Assembly (NCBI GenBank): GCA_018261615.1
Contig: JAGTSE010000004.1
Location: 1 to 64,000 of the forward strand
DNA from: Pseudomonadota bacterium
Lineage (GTDB): Bacteria; Pseudomonadota; Gammaproteobacteria; Enterobacterales; Enterobacteriaceae
DNA length: 64,000 bases
Direction: 5' to 3'
How positions within the stretch are numbered: the first letter of the stretch is position 1; every line of letters begins with the position of its first letter. A program made the position numbers and the translations under genes. The notes below the pieces were generated by a model. The model did no database searches. It was not told the origin of the DNA and saw only the letters and a program-made list of their open reading frames with translations. Positions 26,116 through 37,402 of the stretch are shown one piece after another.

Positions 26116-26622
26116 ATAACATCGCTAAAACGTTACAGCGTACACACTTAATGCGTTTCACTTGTAGAGATTTTATACGCTCAAATTTGTGATCCCGGGA
26201 CGCGGATTAGCCCTACTTTTATCCATTTGGCGGTAAAAGCGCAATTTTGGCGGTAAATCTGCGGATTTTATTTTTGTGTGAACTTAACACGTTGATAACA
26301 CTTCGTTGTGAAACTGCACAGATGATTTTTGAAACACCGTTTTCATTTTCCTTTTCACTGAAAATCAGCGTATAATGGCCGCCTATTCACTCTTGAATGG
26401 TTTCAGCTGATTGAACTGTAAAACGCCAAACTTAAATCATACTTTTCCCTGTTGGGCTGAAACTCAGGCACATATTACTCTGCACGCTTTTTTGATGTCA
26501 CCTATCCTTAGGCAGTGGCATCGCTCTTTTCGTAACACATGTTTGACTCCGGGGTCGTTGTACGCCAGCCGGAGCGTGAATTCCCAATCCTTCTCAACTC
26601 AAACTTAAAGACCAGAACTGTC
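26116..26622 (+). promoter_or_regulatory. pykF promoter and leader region
   Basis: This 507-base region holds a -10 TATAAT at 26371-26376 and a Cra box just downstream. It also holds two copies of TTTGGCGGTAAA (26226-26237 and 26246-26257), 20 bases apart, of unknown role. The remaining leader to the pykF ATG is about 240 bases and I see no gene in it. Confidence 0.6.
26392..26407 (+). promoter_or_regulatory. Cra (FruR) operator at pykF
   Basis: CTTGAATGGTTTCAGC matches the Cra consensus (TGAAxCGxTTCA type) and the known E. coli pykF site. It lies about 16 bases after the -10, a repressing position; Cra would be released by fructose-1-phosphate. Confidence 0.8.
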
Positions 26623-28035
26623 ATGAAAAAGACCAAAATTGTTTGCACCATCGGTCCGAAAACCGAATCCGAAGAGATGCTGGCGAAAATGCTGGACGCG
26701 GGCATGAACGTCATGCGTTTAAACTTCTCTCACGGTGACTATGCTGAACACGGCCAGCGCATCAAAAACCTGCGCAACGTATTGAGCAAAACCGGTAAAA
26801 AAGCGGCAATTCTGCTGGACACCAAGGGCCCGGAAATCCGCACTATCAAGCTGGAAGGCGGCAATGACGTCTCACTGAAAGCGGGTCAGACCTTCACCTT
26901 CACCACTGACAAATCCGTGGTCGGCAATGCCGAAACTGTTGCTGTGACCTATGAAGGTTTCACCAATGATCTGAGCGTCGGCAACACCGTTCTGGTGGAT
27001 GATGGCCTGATCGGCATGGAAGTTACTGCAATCGAAGGTAACAAAGTTATCTGTAAGGTTCTGAACAACGGCGACCTGGGTGAAAACAAAGGCGTTAACC
27101 TGCCGGGCGTTTCCATCGCGCTGCCAGCGCTGGCTGAAAAAGATAAGCAAGACCTGATCTTTGGCTGCGAGCAAGGCGTTGATTTCGTTGCTGCATCCTT
27201 CATCCGTAAGCGTTCCGACGTTGTTGAAATCCGCGAGCATCTGAAAGCGCACGGCGGTGAAAACATCCAGATCATCTCCAAAATCGAAAACCAGGAAGGC
27301 CTGAACAACTTCGACGAAATCCTTGAAGCATCTGACGGTATCATGGTTGCTCGTGGCGACCTGGGCGTTGAAATCCCGGTTGAAGAAGTGATCTTCGCGC
27401 AGAAGATGATGATCGAGAAATGTATCCGCGCACGTAAAGTGGTTATCACCGCGACCCAAATGCTCGACTCGATGATCAAAAACCCGCGTCCGACTCGTGC
27501 GGAAGCAGGCGACGTAGCGAACGCCATCCTCGACGGCACCGATGCAGTTATGCTGTCCGGTGAATCTGCGAAAGGTAAATACCCGCTGGAAGCCGTTGGC
27601 ATCATGGCGACCATCTGTGAACGTACCGACCGGGTAATGACCAGCCGTCTGGACTACAACAACGACAGCCGCAAGCTACGCATCACCGAAGCAGTTTGCC
27701 GTGGCGCCGTTGAAACCGCAGAAAAACTGGAAGCGCCGCTGATTGTGGTAGCGACTCAGGGCGGTAAATCCGCACGCGCTGTGCGTAAATACTTCCCGGA
27801 TGCGACCATCCTGGCGCTGACAACTAACGAAATCACTGCGCGTCAACTGGTGCTGAGCAAAGGCGTTGTCGCTCAACTGGTGAAAGAGATCTCCTCTACG
27901 GACGATTTCTACCGTCTGGGTAAAGAAGTGGCGCTGCAAAGCGGCCTGGCCAGCAAAGGCGACGTCGTGGTTATGGTTTCCGGTGCGCTGGTTCCGAGCG
28001 GCACCACAAACACCGCTTCTGTCCACGTTCTGTAA
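26623..28035 (+). CDS. pykF: Pyruvate kinase I (fructose-1,6-bisphosphate-activated)
   Basis: PykF converts phosphoenolpyruvate and ADP to pyruvate and ATP, the last step of glycolysis, as a tetramer. The start [14 protein letters not shown] at 26623 gives 470 residues, as in E. coli; the 28-codon upstream opening is rejected. Active-site elements are [30 protein letters not shown] and the K+/Mg2+ region [30 protein letters not shown] is the family signature helix. The Cra box upstream indicates glycolytic control. A terminator follows. Confidence 0.98.
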   Translation: MKKTKIVCTIGPKTESEEMLAKMLDAGMNVMRLNFSHGDYAEHGQRIKNLRNVLSKTGKKAAILLDTKGPEIRTIKLEGGNDVSLKAGQTFTFTTDKSVVGNAETVAVTYEGFTNDLSVGNTVLVDDGLIGMEVTAIEGNKVICKVLNNGDLGENKGVNLPGVSIALPALAEKDKQDLIFGCEQGVDFVAASFIRKRSDVVEIREHLKAHGGENIQIISKIENQEGLNNFDEILEASDGIMVARGDLGVEIPVEEVIFAQKMMIEKCIRARKVVITATQMLDSMIKNPRPTRAEAGDVANAILDGTDAVMLSGESAKGKYPLEAVGIMATICERTDRVMTSRLDYNNDSRKLRITEAVCRGAVETAEKLEAPLIVVATQGGKSARAVRKYFPDATILALTTNEITARQLVLSKGVVAQLVKEISSTDDFYRLGKEVALQSGLASKGDVVVMVSGALVPSGTTNTASVHVL

Positions 28036-28062
28036 TAATAGCCAGAAAATTTAGACTGCTTA

Positions 28063-28089
28063 AAAAAGCGCCCTCGCGGCGCTTTTTTA
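28063..28089 (+). terminator. pykF terminator
   Basis: AAAAGCGCC / GGCGCTTTT with CTCGC loop and T-run, 28 bases after the pykF stop. Confidence 0.9.
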
Positions 28090-28580
<491 letters not shown>

Positions 28581-28594
28581 GAGTTCCTGTAATG

Positions 28595-28623
28595 AAATGG
28601 CGCACAGTGTGCGCCATTTTTTT
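28595..28623 (+). terminator. lpp terminator
   Basis: AAATGGCGCAC / GTGCGCCATTT stem followed by T-run, 15 bases after the lpp stop; it could also serve the convergent ldtE. Confidence 0.9.
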
Positions 28624-28632
28624 GCCCGCAAT

Positions 28633-29661
28633 TTACCCCTTTCCCTTCTCCTGGTGTGTTACCGTTTCTGCCGTTTCCGCATTCATGGCTACCGCTTTCG
28701 TGCTGTTTTGCACCGATAGCACGCTTTCAGGGCTTGCTGCCTGCTTTGCCACAGGGATTATCACCGGATAACCCGCACGACGGTACAGCGCTTTATCAAT
28801 CGCGACTTTATCGCCGCCCGCTTGGGTAATAAACGACGCCAGCATTGGGGAGAGAGTTATCGGCAGCGTCTGGGTATTCTCTTCCACCGTCTGCGACAAC
28901 GGGCGATGCACTTCAATATAATGTCTGCCGTTCGGCTCAACCGCATACTTCACCGGTTCGTTGATAATAGTCACCCTGGTTCCCGTCGAGACCTGGGCAA
29001 ACAGCGCAGCTATATCAGGCGCGTTCATCCGCATACAGCCGGAACTGACGCGCAGTCCGACGCTGTCCTGCGCATTGGTGCCATGAATAAGATATTCGCC
29101 GTGACCTATCCCCAAACGCAGCGCAAATCGTCCCAGCGGGTTACTGGGCCCGGCAGGTATTACTGGCGGCAATTCAATACCATTCGCCAGTGAACGTGCG
29201 CGAATGCCCGCTGTAGGCGTCCAGGTTGGGTTAGGTATTTTCTGGCTGACCTTCGTCACCGACACTGGCGTATCCAGGCCCTGCTGACCAATACCAAGGG
29301 GATAAACCTGAACACTGTTTTTACCGGGTGGGAAGTAATAAAGCCGTAGCTCCGCAAGATTGACCACAATTCCCTCCCGCGGGATATCGGGGAGCAACAT
29401 TTGCGAAGGAATAGTGACCACAGTTCCCGGCTTCGGTACTGGCGCAATAGTGTCATTAGCTTCAATGATAAGCATTGCGGCGGTATCAAAGTGACGGGCG
29501 ATAGTTTGCAGGTTTTTATCCCCCGCCTGCACGGTGTAAGTCTTGTTTTGACCGATGATACGACTCCCGTTTCCCGGCAGAGTATATTCCGCCGCATGAG
29601 CCACCGAAAGAGCGCTAATAGCGCCAAAAAGACAGAGATTTATCAAAGACGCGCATTTCAT
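28633..29661 (-). CDS. ldtE: L,D-transpeptidase LdtE (YnhG)
   Basis: LdtE is a periplasmic enzyme that makes mDAP-mDAP (3-3) crosslinks in peptidoglycan. The start [10 protein letters not shown] at 29661 gives 342 residues with a signal peptide cleaved near SVAHA; 23 upstream open codons are ignored. A LysM domain ([20 protein letters not shown]) is followed by the YkuD catalytic domain, with His in YLIHGTNA and Cys in [10 protein letters not shown] 50-residue Ala/Val/Glu-rich C-terminal tail is variable. E. coli LdtE is 334 residues. It lies downstream of sufE. Confidence 0.95.
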   Translation of the reverse strand: MKCASLINLCLFGAISALSVAHAAEYTLPGNGSRIIGQNKTYTVQAGDKNLQTIARHFDTAAMLIIEANDTIAPVPKPGTVVTIPSQMLLPDIPREGIVVNLAELRLYYFPPGKNSVQVYPLGIGQQGLDTPVSVTKVSQKIPNPTWTPTAGIRARSLANGIELPPVIPAGPSNPLGRFALRLGIGHGEYLIHGTNAQDSVGLRVSSGCMRMNAPDIAALFAQVSTGTRVTIINEPVKYAVEPNGRHYIEVHRPLSQTVEENTQTLPITLSPMLASFITQAGGDKVAIDKALYRRAGYPVIIPVAKQAASPESVLSVQNSTKAVAMNAETAETVTHQEKGKG

Positions 29662-29756
29662 GATCGTTCCTGTATTCACTGGCAAAACGCCGGAAAGCTG
29701 AAAACCAGCGAGGCAAAAAACGCCTCGCATAACAGAATGAAAGTTTTTCTTTGAGT

Positions 29757-30173
29757 TTAGCTAATGTTGGCAGCTTTGGAGCGGATTGCACGGATCATTG
29801 CTTCCAGCCCCTGCGAACGTGAAGGAGTGAGATGTTGTGTCAAAGAGAGTTTTTCGAACCACGGACGAACATCGAACGCGACTATGTCCTGTGGCGTCAT
29901 CTGCTGGTACAGCACAAAAACGACGGCAATAAGTCCTTTAACAATCGCGGCATCGCTGTCGCCAGCCAGCTCAATCACACCATCGTCATTACAATGCATC
30001 ACAATCCAGACCTGGCTTTGACACCCCTGGATAATGTTTTGCGGGTTATGATCCTTGGCGCTCAGCGCAGACAACCGCTGTCCCAGCTCGATAATATAAA
30101 GGTACTTCTCTTCCCAGTTGGCACAGCGGGCAAAATTGCGCAGCAATTTCTCTTTATCGGGTAATGCGGCCAT
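29757..30173 (-). CDS. sufE: Cysteine desulfuration protein SufE
   Basis: SufE accepts sulfane sulfur from SufS on its catalytic cysteine and passes it to SufBCD for Fe-S assembly under iron or oxidative stress. The product from [10 protein letters not shown] at 30173 is 138 residues, as in E. coli; the longer frame overlaps sufS and is rejected. The active Cys51 is in [10 protein letters not shown]. It is the last gene of sufABCDSE, 14 bases after the sufS stop. Confidence 0.97.
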   Translation of the reverse strand: MAALPDKEKLLRNFARCANWEEKYLYIIELGQRLSALSAKDHNPQNIIQGCQSQVWIVMHCNDDGVIELAGDSDAAIVKGLIAVVFVLYQQMTPQDIVAFDVRPWFEKLSLTQHLTPSRSQGLEAMIRAIRSKAANIS

Positions 30174-30187
30174 TCTCGCCTCTTTAG

Positions 30188-31408
30188 TTAACCCAGTAAC
30201 TGATGAATACGCTTCAGGCCAGCCACCAGACGATCTATCTCTTCTTGCGTATTGTACATGACCAACGAAGCACGACACATGGCAGGCACGTTGTAAAACG
30301 CCATCAGCGGCATCGCGCAGTGATGCCCGGTACGAACGGCAATACCATAATTATCGAGGAAACTACCGACATCGTAAGCGTGATGTTTACCAAGGTTGAA
30401 GGCAATTACCCCCTGACGCTGCGCCGGACCGTAGAGCGTTAAATCCGGCACCTCCGCCAGCGCCGCCAGCGCATAACGCATCAATGTCTGTTCATACTCG
30501 CCAATCGCCTTCAGGCCCAATGCGGTCACATAATCGATCGCCGCGCCCAGCCCGATAATCCCGCCAGTATTCGGCGTCCCGGCTTCAAACCGCCACGGCG
30601 CTTTCGCGTAGGTAGTACCTTCCGTCAGGCTGACGGTGGCAATCATTGAACCGCCGCCTTCCCACGGTGGCATAGCCTGCAAAATCTCCTCTTTGGCGTA
30701 TAGCACGCCAATACCGGTCGGGCCATACAATTTATGCCCGGAGAAAACATAGAAATCGCAGTCCAGCGCCTGTACGTCTACCGGGTGATGCATCACCGCC
30801 TGCGCGCCGTCCACCAGCACTTTCGCGCCGTGCTGGTGCGCCAGCGCGATCATCTCCAGAACCGGGTTTTCCGTTCCCAGCACGTTAGAAACATGGGTGA
30901 TAGCCAGCAGCCGCGTGCGTTCGTCCAGTAGTGTCGGCAGCACCTCTAATTGCAGGGTGCCATCCTGATTAAGCGGGATCACACGCAACTGTGCACCCAC
31001 ACGTTCACACAGCATCTGCCACGGCACGATGTTCGCATGGTGTTCCATCGAGCTGATGATGATGTTGTCGCCGGCACACACCTGGTTGTTTCCCCAGCTA
31101 TTGGCGACCAGGTTGATCCCTTCCGTCGTACCGCGCACAAATACCAGCTCTTCCGGCAGACGCGCATTAAGAAACGCCGCCGCCTTCTCACGCACCTGTT
31201 CCATACGCTGCGTCGCTTCAGCGCTGAGGGTATGGATCCCCCGATGCACGGCAGCGTAACCGTGGCGATAAAACTCCGCTTCGGCATCAATGACCTGATT
31301 CGGTTTTTGCGCACTGGCAGCGCTGTCGAGATAAGCCAGCGGCGATCCGTTCACTTCACGCAGCAGCACCGGAAAATCGGCGCGTACCGTGTTCACGGGA
31401 AAACTCAT
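30188..31408 (-). CDS. sufS: Cysteine desulfurase SufS
   Basis: SufS is a PLP enzyme that takes sulfur from cysteine, leaving alanine, and hands persulfide to SufE; it also has selenocysteine lyase activity. The 406-residue protein has the PLP lysine in [14 protein letters not shown] and the persulfide Cys364 in [11 protein letters not shown]. The cofactor pocket segment [17 protein letters not shown] is intact. Its ATG overlaps the sufD stop (ATGA), so the two are translationally coupled. Confidence 0.97.
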   Translation of the reverse strand: MSFPVNTVRADFPVLLREVNGSPLAYLDSAASAQKPNQVIDAEAEFYRHGYAAVHRGIHTLSAEATQRMEQVREKAAAFLNARLPEELVFVRGTTEGINLVANSWGNNQVCAGDNIIISSMEHHANIVPWQMLCERVGAQLRVIPLNQDGTLQLEVLPTLLDERTRLLAITHVSNVLGTENPVLEMIALAHQHGAKVLVDGAQAVMHHPVDVQALDCDFYVFSGHKLYGPTGIGVLYAKEEILQAMPPWEGGGSMIATVSLTEGTTYAKAPWRFEAGTPNTGGIIGLGAAIDYVTALGLKAIGEYEQTLMRYALAALAEVPDLTLYGPAQRQGVIAFNLGKHHAYDVGSFLDNYGIAVRTGHHCAMPLMAFYNVPAMCRASLVMYNTQEEIDRLVAGLKRIHQLLG

Positions 31409-32676
31409 GCTACGCCCCCTGCCAGGCGCTGGCTGATACGCGCCAGCACCTGTTGTTTCAACGCTTCGTCGCTAATCACTTCCGTCAGTTCAGCGGCAAA
31501 AGCATGGATGATCATTTTCTGCGCCGCCTGCTGGTTAATACCGCGCGAGCGCAGATAAAACATCTGTTCATCATCAATACGGCCAACCGTTGCACCGTGG
31601 CTGCACTTGACATCGTCAGCATAAATTTCCAGTTGCGGTTTGGTATCCACTTCCGCCAGACGCCCTAACAGCAGATTGTTGTTGGTCATCTGGCCGTCGG
31701 TTTTAATCGCATGTTGCGCAACATTGATTAAACCGTTGAATACCGCCCGACCTTTGTCGCTGACAATGGTTTTATGTAACTGGCGACTGTTGCAGTAGCC
31801 TTTGTTGTGCTCAAGCCAGGTGCGGGTGTCGCAGACTTCCGATTTCACCGGCATCGCCAGGCTGTTGATATTAAGCTGCGTGTTTTCACCATTCAGTTGC
31901 GTACTGGTGTTATGGCGCAGCACCAGGCCGCCAAGCAGGAAGCTATGACTGTCAGCCGCCGCATCGGCTCCCAGCAGAAGATCGTTATGCGAGAAGTGAT
32001 AGCTTTGTGGGTTTTCAAACGCCAGCTTCACATGGTGCACATGTGCATTTGCCGCCACATTCATCGTCAGACGCGAACCGGTAAAGTGTGGCTGTTCGCT
32101 GAGGCTGACATAATGCTCATAGATTGTCGCTTCGGCACCCTGCGCCAGTTCGAGATGATGGCGATAGTGCGCGGTGTTCATCTCCTCGCCCGTCAGTCCC
32201 TGAGTGATATGCATCAGCAGCAAGGGTTTCGCCGGGCGTTGATTGCGCGCGACCTGAATCCATGTCGCGTTCTGCGCCAGGCTTTCAGTCAGATGCAGGA
32301 ACATCTCCGGCTGCACCGGCGCGGGCAGAGCATTACGTGCGTCGCTGAACGTCACATCAAAACCGGAACCAATTGTCTCATCGCTTAATTGTGCGCTGAA
32401 CTGCCCATCGACAAACACCAGCCTGATGGCATCCACCGGCAACGCCAGCGCGTCACGCTGTGCGGTGTTTACCGTGGCGCAAGCGTTGACAAACTGGCTG
32501 TTCAGTAATCCCTCAAGCGGGGTGTATTTCCAGTTCTCTTGTTTGCGCGTCGGCAGGCCTAATCGCAACATTTGTTGCAAATGTTGTTGCGCCACTTCCG
32601 AGCGCGCGCCGCCCTGGGTTTCGAACAGGTGATGCCACTGTTGCAGCGCGTTACTGCTGTTCGGTAAGCCAGCCAT
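31405..32676 (-). CDS. sufD: Fe-S cluster assembly scaffold SufD
   Basis: SufD pairs with SufB in the SufBC2D scaffold complex and helps iron entry. The 423-residue protein has the SufB/D beta-helix core ([41 protein letters not shown]). It overlaps sufC by 26 bases and sufS by 4, so the operon is compact. The N-terminus [19 protein letters not shown] matches relatives. Confidence 0.97.
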   Translation of the reverse strand: MAGLPNSSNALQQWHHLFETQGGARSEVAQQHLQQMLRLGLPTRKQENWKYTPLEGLLNSQFVNACATVNTAQRDALALPVDAIRLVFVDGQFSAQLSDETIGSGFDVTFSDARNALPAPVQPEMFLHLTESLAQNATWIQVARNQRPAKPLLLMHITQGLTGEEMNTAHYRHHLELAQGAEATIYEHYVSLSEQPHFTGSRLTMNVAANAHVHHVKLAFENPQSYHFSHNDLLLGADAAADSHSFLLGGLVLRHNTSTQLNGENTQLNINSLAMPVKSEVCDTRTWLEHNKGYCNSRQLHKTIVSDKGRAVFNGLINVAQHAIKTDGQMTNNNLLLGRLAEVDTKPQLEIYADDVKCSHGATVGRIDDEQMFYLRSRGINQQAAQKMIIHAFAAELTEVISDEALKQQVLARISQRLAGGVA

Positions 32677-33397
32677 AGCCCTGCTCCTCCAGTTGCTTAA
32701 CCAGCGTGAAATCGCCGGATTTCACGATGCGCCCCTGATACAATACATGCACAAAGTCGGGTTTGATGTAATCGAGAATACGCTGGTAGTGCGTGACAAT
32801 AATAAAAGCCCGTTTCTCATCGCGTAGGGCGTTCACCCCTTCAGCAACGATTTTCAGCGCATCAATATCCAGCCCGGAGTCGGTTTCATCAAGAATGCAG
32901 AGATCCGGTTCCAGCACCGCCATTTGTAGAATGTCGTTACGCTTCTTCTCACCGCCAGAGAAACCCACGTTCACCGAACGAGTCAACAGATCTTCCGGCA
33001 TCTTCAGCAGTTTGATTTTATCTTCCATCAGATCCTGGAAATCGAAGCGATCAAGCTCGTCCTTGCCGCGATATTTCCGCACCGCATTCAGCGCCGTCTG
33101 TAAAAAGAACTGGTTGCTGACGCCGGGAATTTCTACCGGATACTGGAAGGCCATAAAGATGCCTTCTCCGGCGCGATCTTCCGGCGACAGTTCCAGCAAA
33201 TCTTTGCCTTTAAATTCAACGCGGCCGCCAACGACTTCATAATCTTCACGTCCGGCGAGGGTTGCAGAAAGCGTACTTTTCCCGGAACCGTTCGGCCCCA
33301 TGATGGCATGCACTTCGCCTGGACGAACGTTCAGACTCAAACCGCGCAGGATTGCTTTGCCTTCAACGCTTACCTGCAAATCTTTGATACTTAACAT
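32651..33397 (-). CDS. sufC: Fe-S assembly ATPase SufC
   Basis: SufC is a cytoplasmic ABC-type ATPase that drives conformational change of the SufBCD scaffold. In 248 residues it has Walker A GPNGSGKS at 34-41, Q-loop AFQYPVEIPG and signature FSGGEKKRNDILQM. Walker B is CILDETDSGLD and the H-loop is VTHYQRIL. The SufC-type GEKKRN signature separates it from transport ATPases. It lies 17 bases after sufB. Confidence 0.98.
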   Translation of the reverse strand: MLSIKDLQVSVEGKAILRGLSLNVRPGEVHAIMGPNGSGKSTLSATLAGREDYEVVGGRVEFKGKDLLELSPEDRAGEGIFMAFQYPVEIPGVSNQFFLQTALNAVRKYRGKDELDRFDFQDLMEDKIKLLKMPEDLLTRSVNVGFSGGEKKRNDILQMAVLEPDLCILDETDSGLDIDALKIVAEGVNALRDEKRAFIIVTHYQRILDYIKPDFVHVLYQGRIVKSGDFTLVKQLEEQGYGWLTEQQ

Positions 33398-33414
33398 TTA
33401 TTATCCTTTAATTC

Positions 33415-34899
<1,485 letters not shown>

Positions 34900-34907
34900 A
34901 GTACCGC

Positions 34908-35267
34908 CTATACCCCAAAGCTTTCGCCACAACCGCATTCGTGCTGGGCTTTCGGGTTATGAAATTTGAAGATCTGATTTAACCCTTCACGCACGTAATC
35001 CACTTCAGTGCCATCAATAAAGGGCATCGCCTGAAGCGGAACGTAAAGGCGCGCGCCTTCGGATTCGTACAGCAAATCGTCGGCATTCGGCTCCGTCACG
35101 GTATCCAGCACATAACCAAAGCCCGCACAGCCAGTCTGCTTAATGCCGAGCCGCACGCCCAGCACACCGGCCTGTTTACTGGCCAGCGTACGAATATGTT
35201 CAGCAGCGGCAGGCGTCATGGTCAGCCCGCGCCACGCAAAATCTTCCGGATTAAATGATTCCATCAC
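34908..35267 (-). CDS. sufA: A-type Fe-S carrier SufA
   Basis: SufA receives clusters from SufBCD and delivers them to target proteins. In 119 residues the three ligand cysteines are Cys47 (KQTGCAGFG), Cys111 and Cys113 ([10 protein letters not shown]). The start could be either of two adjacent ATGs. It is the first gene of the suf operon, with a Fur-like box 43 bases upstream. Confidence 0.97.
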   Translation of the reverse strand: MMESFNPEDFAWRGLTMTPAAAEHIRTLASKQAGVLGVRLGIKQTGCAGFGYVLDTVTEPNADDLLYESEGARLYVPLQAMPFIDGTEVDYVREGLNQIFKFHNPKAQHECGCGESFGV

Positions 35268-35309
35268 GTTACCTCAACTCACCAGATTCGAAGGGCATAA
35301 TGCTATGTT

Positions 35310-35328
35310 AGTGATAATTATTCTCGCT
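35310..35328 (-). promoter_or_regulatory. Fur-like box in the suf promoter
   Basis: AGTGATAATTATTCTCGCT resembles the Fur consensus (GATAAT-type hexamers) and lies upstream of sufA. In E. coli the suf operon is repressed by Fur-Fe2+ and activated by OxyR and IscR. I did not try to place the OxyR or IHF sites. Confidence 0.6.
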
Positions 35329-35806
35329 TCAACCTCTTCCCCGCAGGGTTATTCCCCCAGTAGCCCCTTTTTCAACTGTTGCTATAAGCATAGTCTCTGC
35401 AGAAAGGCTTTACAGATAAGTGAAAAATTGTTTAATGATTTGATAAATAATGAATTTAAAACAGCCAGCCGCTAACCTCCGGCGAAAAAGATAAGATGTA
35501 TAGGTAATACCTATTTTTGATATAGGATCGAAAAAAATGTCGCCTTAAAAACCAGGCGGGTTATCAAAAAACAGACGCGCACGCTCCACTTGCGCCCATT
35601 TCATCTTCTCCAATCGCGATAAAATCCACAGTGGTATGAACAGAGATCGCAATGGAAAAGACAGCGACATTTGCGACAACGCATGGTCACGGCTTAAGAC
35701 GTTTCTCTGCAATTAAGATTTTCTCACCCAACGCAGCGAAAATATCTCCTGTAAGATATTGCCTGGTTTAAATCCAGGCTAAGCCCTGCAAACATGGAGA
35801 GAGTTG
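35329..35806. other. Intergenic region between sufA and the alpha/beta hydrolase gene
   Basis: About 480 bases, partly AT-rich. It would hold the distal suf activator sites (minus) and the hydrolase promoter (plus). A 41-codon open reading on the minus strand (35545-35670) is listed separately. A short hairpin AAGATATTTGCCTGG-like stretch near 35750 precedes the hydrolase start. E. coli ydiH is not present here. Confidence 0.4.
35545..35670 (-). CDS. Possible small ORF, 41 residues, unrecognised
   Basis: The open reading M-S-L-S-F-P-L-R-S-L-F-I-P-L-W ends FFDNPPGF; it is basic in the middle (SRLEKMKWAQVERARL) and hydrophobic at the start. No ribosome-binding site is visible at the first ATG, but GGAGAAG stands before a second in-frame ATG at 35604 that would leave 19 residues. 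I do not recognise it. It may be a spurious frame in the suf-hydrolase spacer. Confidence 0.2.
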   Translation of the reverse strand: MSLSFPLRSLFIPLWILSRLEKMKWAQVERARLFFDNPPGF

Positions 35807-36592
35807 ATGAAGGCAACGATGTCATATTTAGATACCGGTTCAGGATTTCCCGTTTTACTCGGCCACAGTTATCTATTCGATAAATCAATGTGGGCACCGC
35901 AGATTGAGGCTCTGGCTAAACAGTTTCGCGTGATAGCTCCGGATTTATGGGGCCACGGTGATTCTCCCGCTCTGCCCGCATCAACAAAGTCGCTGACAGA
36001 TCTGGCCGCCGATCATCTGGCGCTGATGGATACGTTACAGATTGAGGAGTTCGCGGTGGTGGGGTTGTCCGTTGGCGGCATGTGGGGAGCCGAACTGGCT
36101 GCAGCTGCGCCACAGCGGGTAAAAGCGTTAATGCTGTTTGATACCTTTATCGGCGATGAAACCAGTGAGGCGCGCGAACGTTACTTTGGCATGCTCAACG
36201 CCATTGAGACCACTGGCTTCATTCCGCCTGCTATGCTGGATTACATTGTCGGGCAATTTTATTCTCAACATGCCACACCAGCAGATGTCCAGCGGCTTAC
36301 AGCATATCTCTCTTCACTAACGGCGGAACAACTGCGCGGCAGTATCGTTCCGCTTGGTAAACAGATTTTTGGTCGCCCGGACAGGCTTTCAGTGCTGAAT
36401 TCCATTCGCTGTCCGGCACACGTTGCTACCGGTGAACTGGATCTGCCGAGGCCGCCGGTCGAAGGTCGCCTGATGGCTGAAAAGCTGGGCTGCGATTTCA
36501 CGCTGGTCCCGAATGCTGCGCATATCAGCAGCCGCGAAAATCCTGTTGTGGTGCTGCGCTTGATTGAGAATTTCCTCTTCAGACATTTATAA
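35807..36592 (+). CDS. Alpha/beta-fold hydrolase, function unknown
   Basis: This is a cytoplasmic alpha/beta hydrolase of about 261 residues without a signal peptide. The nucleophile elbow is GLSVGGMWG with Ser near residue 88. The oxyanion region LLGHSYLFDKSMW is near residue 19, and the acid is likely Asp in GELDLP. The catalytic His is in PNAAHISSREN. It resembles 3-oxoadipate enol-lactonase/haloperoxidase-type esterases, but the substrate cannot be named. I start it at the second of two ATGs; GAGAG lies upstream. It opens the accessory block between suf and menI and has no operon partner. Confidence 0.82.
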   Translation: MKATMSYLDTGSGFPVLLGHSYLFDKSMWAPQIEALAKQFRVIAPDLWGHGDSPALPASTKSLTDLAADHLALMDTLQIEEFAVVGLSVGGMWGAELAAAAPQRVKALMLFDTFIGDETSEARERYFGMLNAIETTGFIPPAMLDYIVGQFYSQHATPADVQRLTAYLSSLTAEQLRGSIVPLGKQIFGRPDRLSVLNSIRCPAHVATGELDLPRPPVEGRLMAEKLGCDFTLVPNAAHISSRENPVVVLRLIENFLFRHL

Positions 36593-36976
36593 CCCTCCGT
36601 GAGACTCCACTCCCTGCCGACGGAGAGTGGAGATCGCACAGGCTCACCGCCTGACTTCAAGGTGCCTTTTGCCACGCTCACAGCTCACAGCTCACGCACG
36701 GTATTTTTGACGTACAGCAACAGCGTATAAAAATACCGCGACCCAATTTTGTTATTGGACTCATTACGCTCGCCCTTTGCATACGAAATTCATTAATCGC
36801 AAATTTGAAAGGGTTTTATTACCGCATTCTGAGCATATTTATCCCTTTAAGGCTTTGCCTCTCATGGGTACACAAAAGCGGAAGTGATATTTCCATAAAA
36901 TGATATTTCATTTTTTAATCCCCCACTTTCTTACATCGATATACATATTAAAAATACATGTTTACGGAGATCATTC
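36593..36976. other. Gene-poor AT-rich spacer after the hydrolase gene
   Basis: This begins with a CTCCACTC / GAGTGGAG hairpin at 36605-36632, a possible weak terminator. A 7-base tandem repeat GCTCACA (three copies, 36676-36696) follows, and the base composition then becomes strongly AT-rich. No gene larger than a few codons is seen up to the small ORF pair at 36977. Confidence 0.45.
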
Positions 36977-37105
36977 ATGACTAAAAAAGATCAAAAAAAA
37001 GAACAACGAATAATGCGGTGTGACGCAGTGGCAGGGAATTTTCAGACTGAAAAGGGGGTGATATGCGCCAAAGCTTACACTTTTGGCAAATCCAGCGACA
37101 GGTGA
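36977..37105 (+). CDS. Small ORF A, 42 residues, unrecognised
   Basis: ATG with a clear Shine-Dalgarno GGAG 7 bases upstream. The peptide begins MTKKDQKKEQRIMR, very basic and Lys/Gln-rich, and ends AKAYTFGKSSDR. It contains two cysteines and no hydrophobic helix. Its last 43 bases overlap the start of small ORF B in another frame, an arrangement that suggests translational coupling. I do not recognise the family. It sits in an AT-rich stretch 300 bases before an EAL-domain gene. Confidence 0.4.
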   Translation: MTKKDQKKEQRIMRCDAVAGNFQTEKGVICAKAYTFGKSSDR

Positions 37106-37161
37106 TAAGAGCATATCAATTTGCGTTGAGTCCACTTTCCCGCTGGAAAACAAGGAGATAA
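37063..37161 (+). CDS. Small ORF B, 32 residues, overlapping ORF A
   Basis: ATG preceded by an unusually strong ribosome-binding site AAGGGGGTGAT. The peptide starts MRQSLHFWQIQRQ, contains IRAYQFALSPLSRW and ends KTRR, with net strong positive charge. The R-x-Y-Q-x-x-L-S-P-L stretch resembles the N-terminal segment of YidD proteins, but the cysteine part of YidD is absent, so this may be chance. The start lies inside ORF A. Function is unknown. Confidence 0.4.
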   Translation: MRQSLHFWQIQRQVIRAYQFALSPLSRWKTRR

Positions 37162-37402
37162 ATAATACAAAACACAAATAATTAGCTGATAAACCTGACA
37201 CAATAAAAATACCTAAAACAAAAGTCCATTATTAGTTATAGATTTAAGCGATCATTTTAATAAATGTAATAGATACAAGCTATCGAAAAGAGAAGATCGA
37301 TCATTCAAAACAATTTTCAAACTTTATGATTAGTTGTGTAAACTTGAAAACTTATATAGTGGTTAGACCTGTTCTTATGAGTAGGGAGCTGAATCAGGGA
37401 TA
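37162..37402 (+). promoter_or_regulatory. AT-rich promoter region of the EAL-domain gene
   Basis: These 241 bases are visibly poor in G and C, typical of H-NS-bound, horizontally acquired DNA. AGGG stands 6 bases before the EAL gene ATG, and -10-like TATATAGT lies near 37355. No further gene is seen. Confidence 0.4.

Noticed and set aside
36676..36696. Three tandem GCTCACA units, considered as the start of a repeat array
   Set aside because: Only three 7-base units with no spacers; not a CRISPR or a satellite of note.
37063..37161. Small ORF B as a true YidD homologue
   Set aside because: Only a ten-residue stretch resembles YidD; the cysteine-containing core and length are absent, so no function is assigned.
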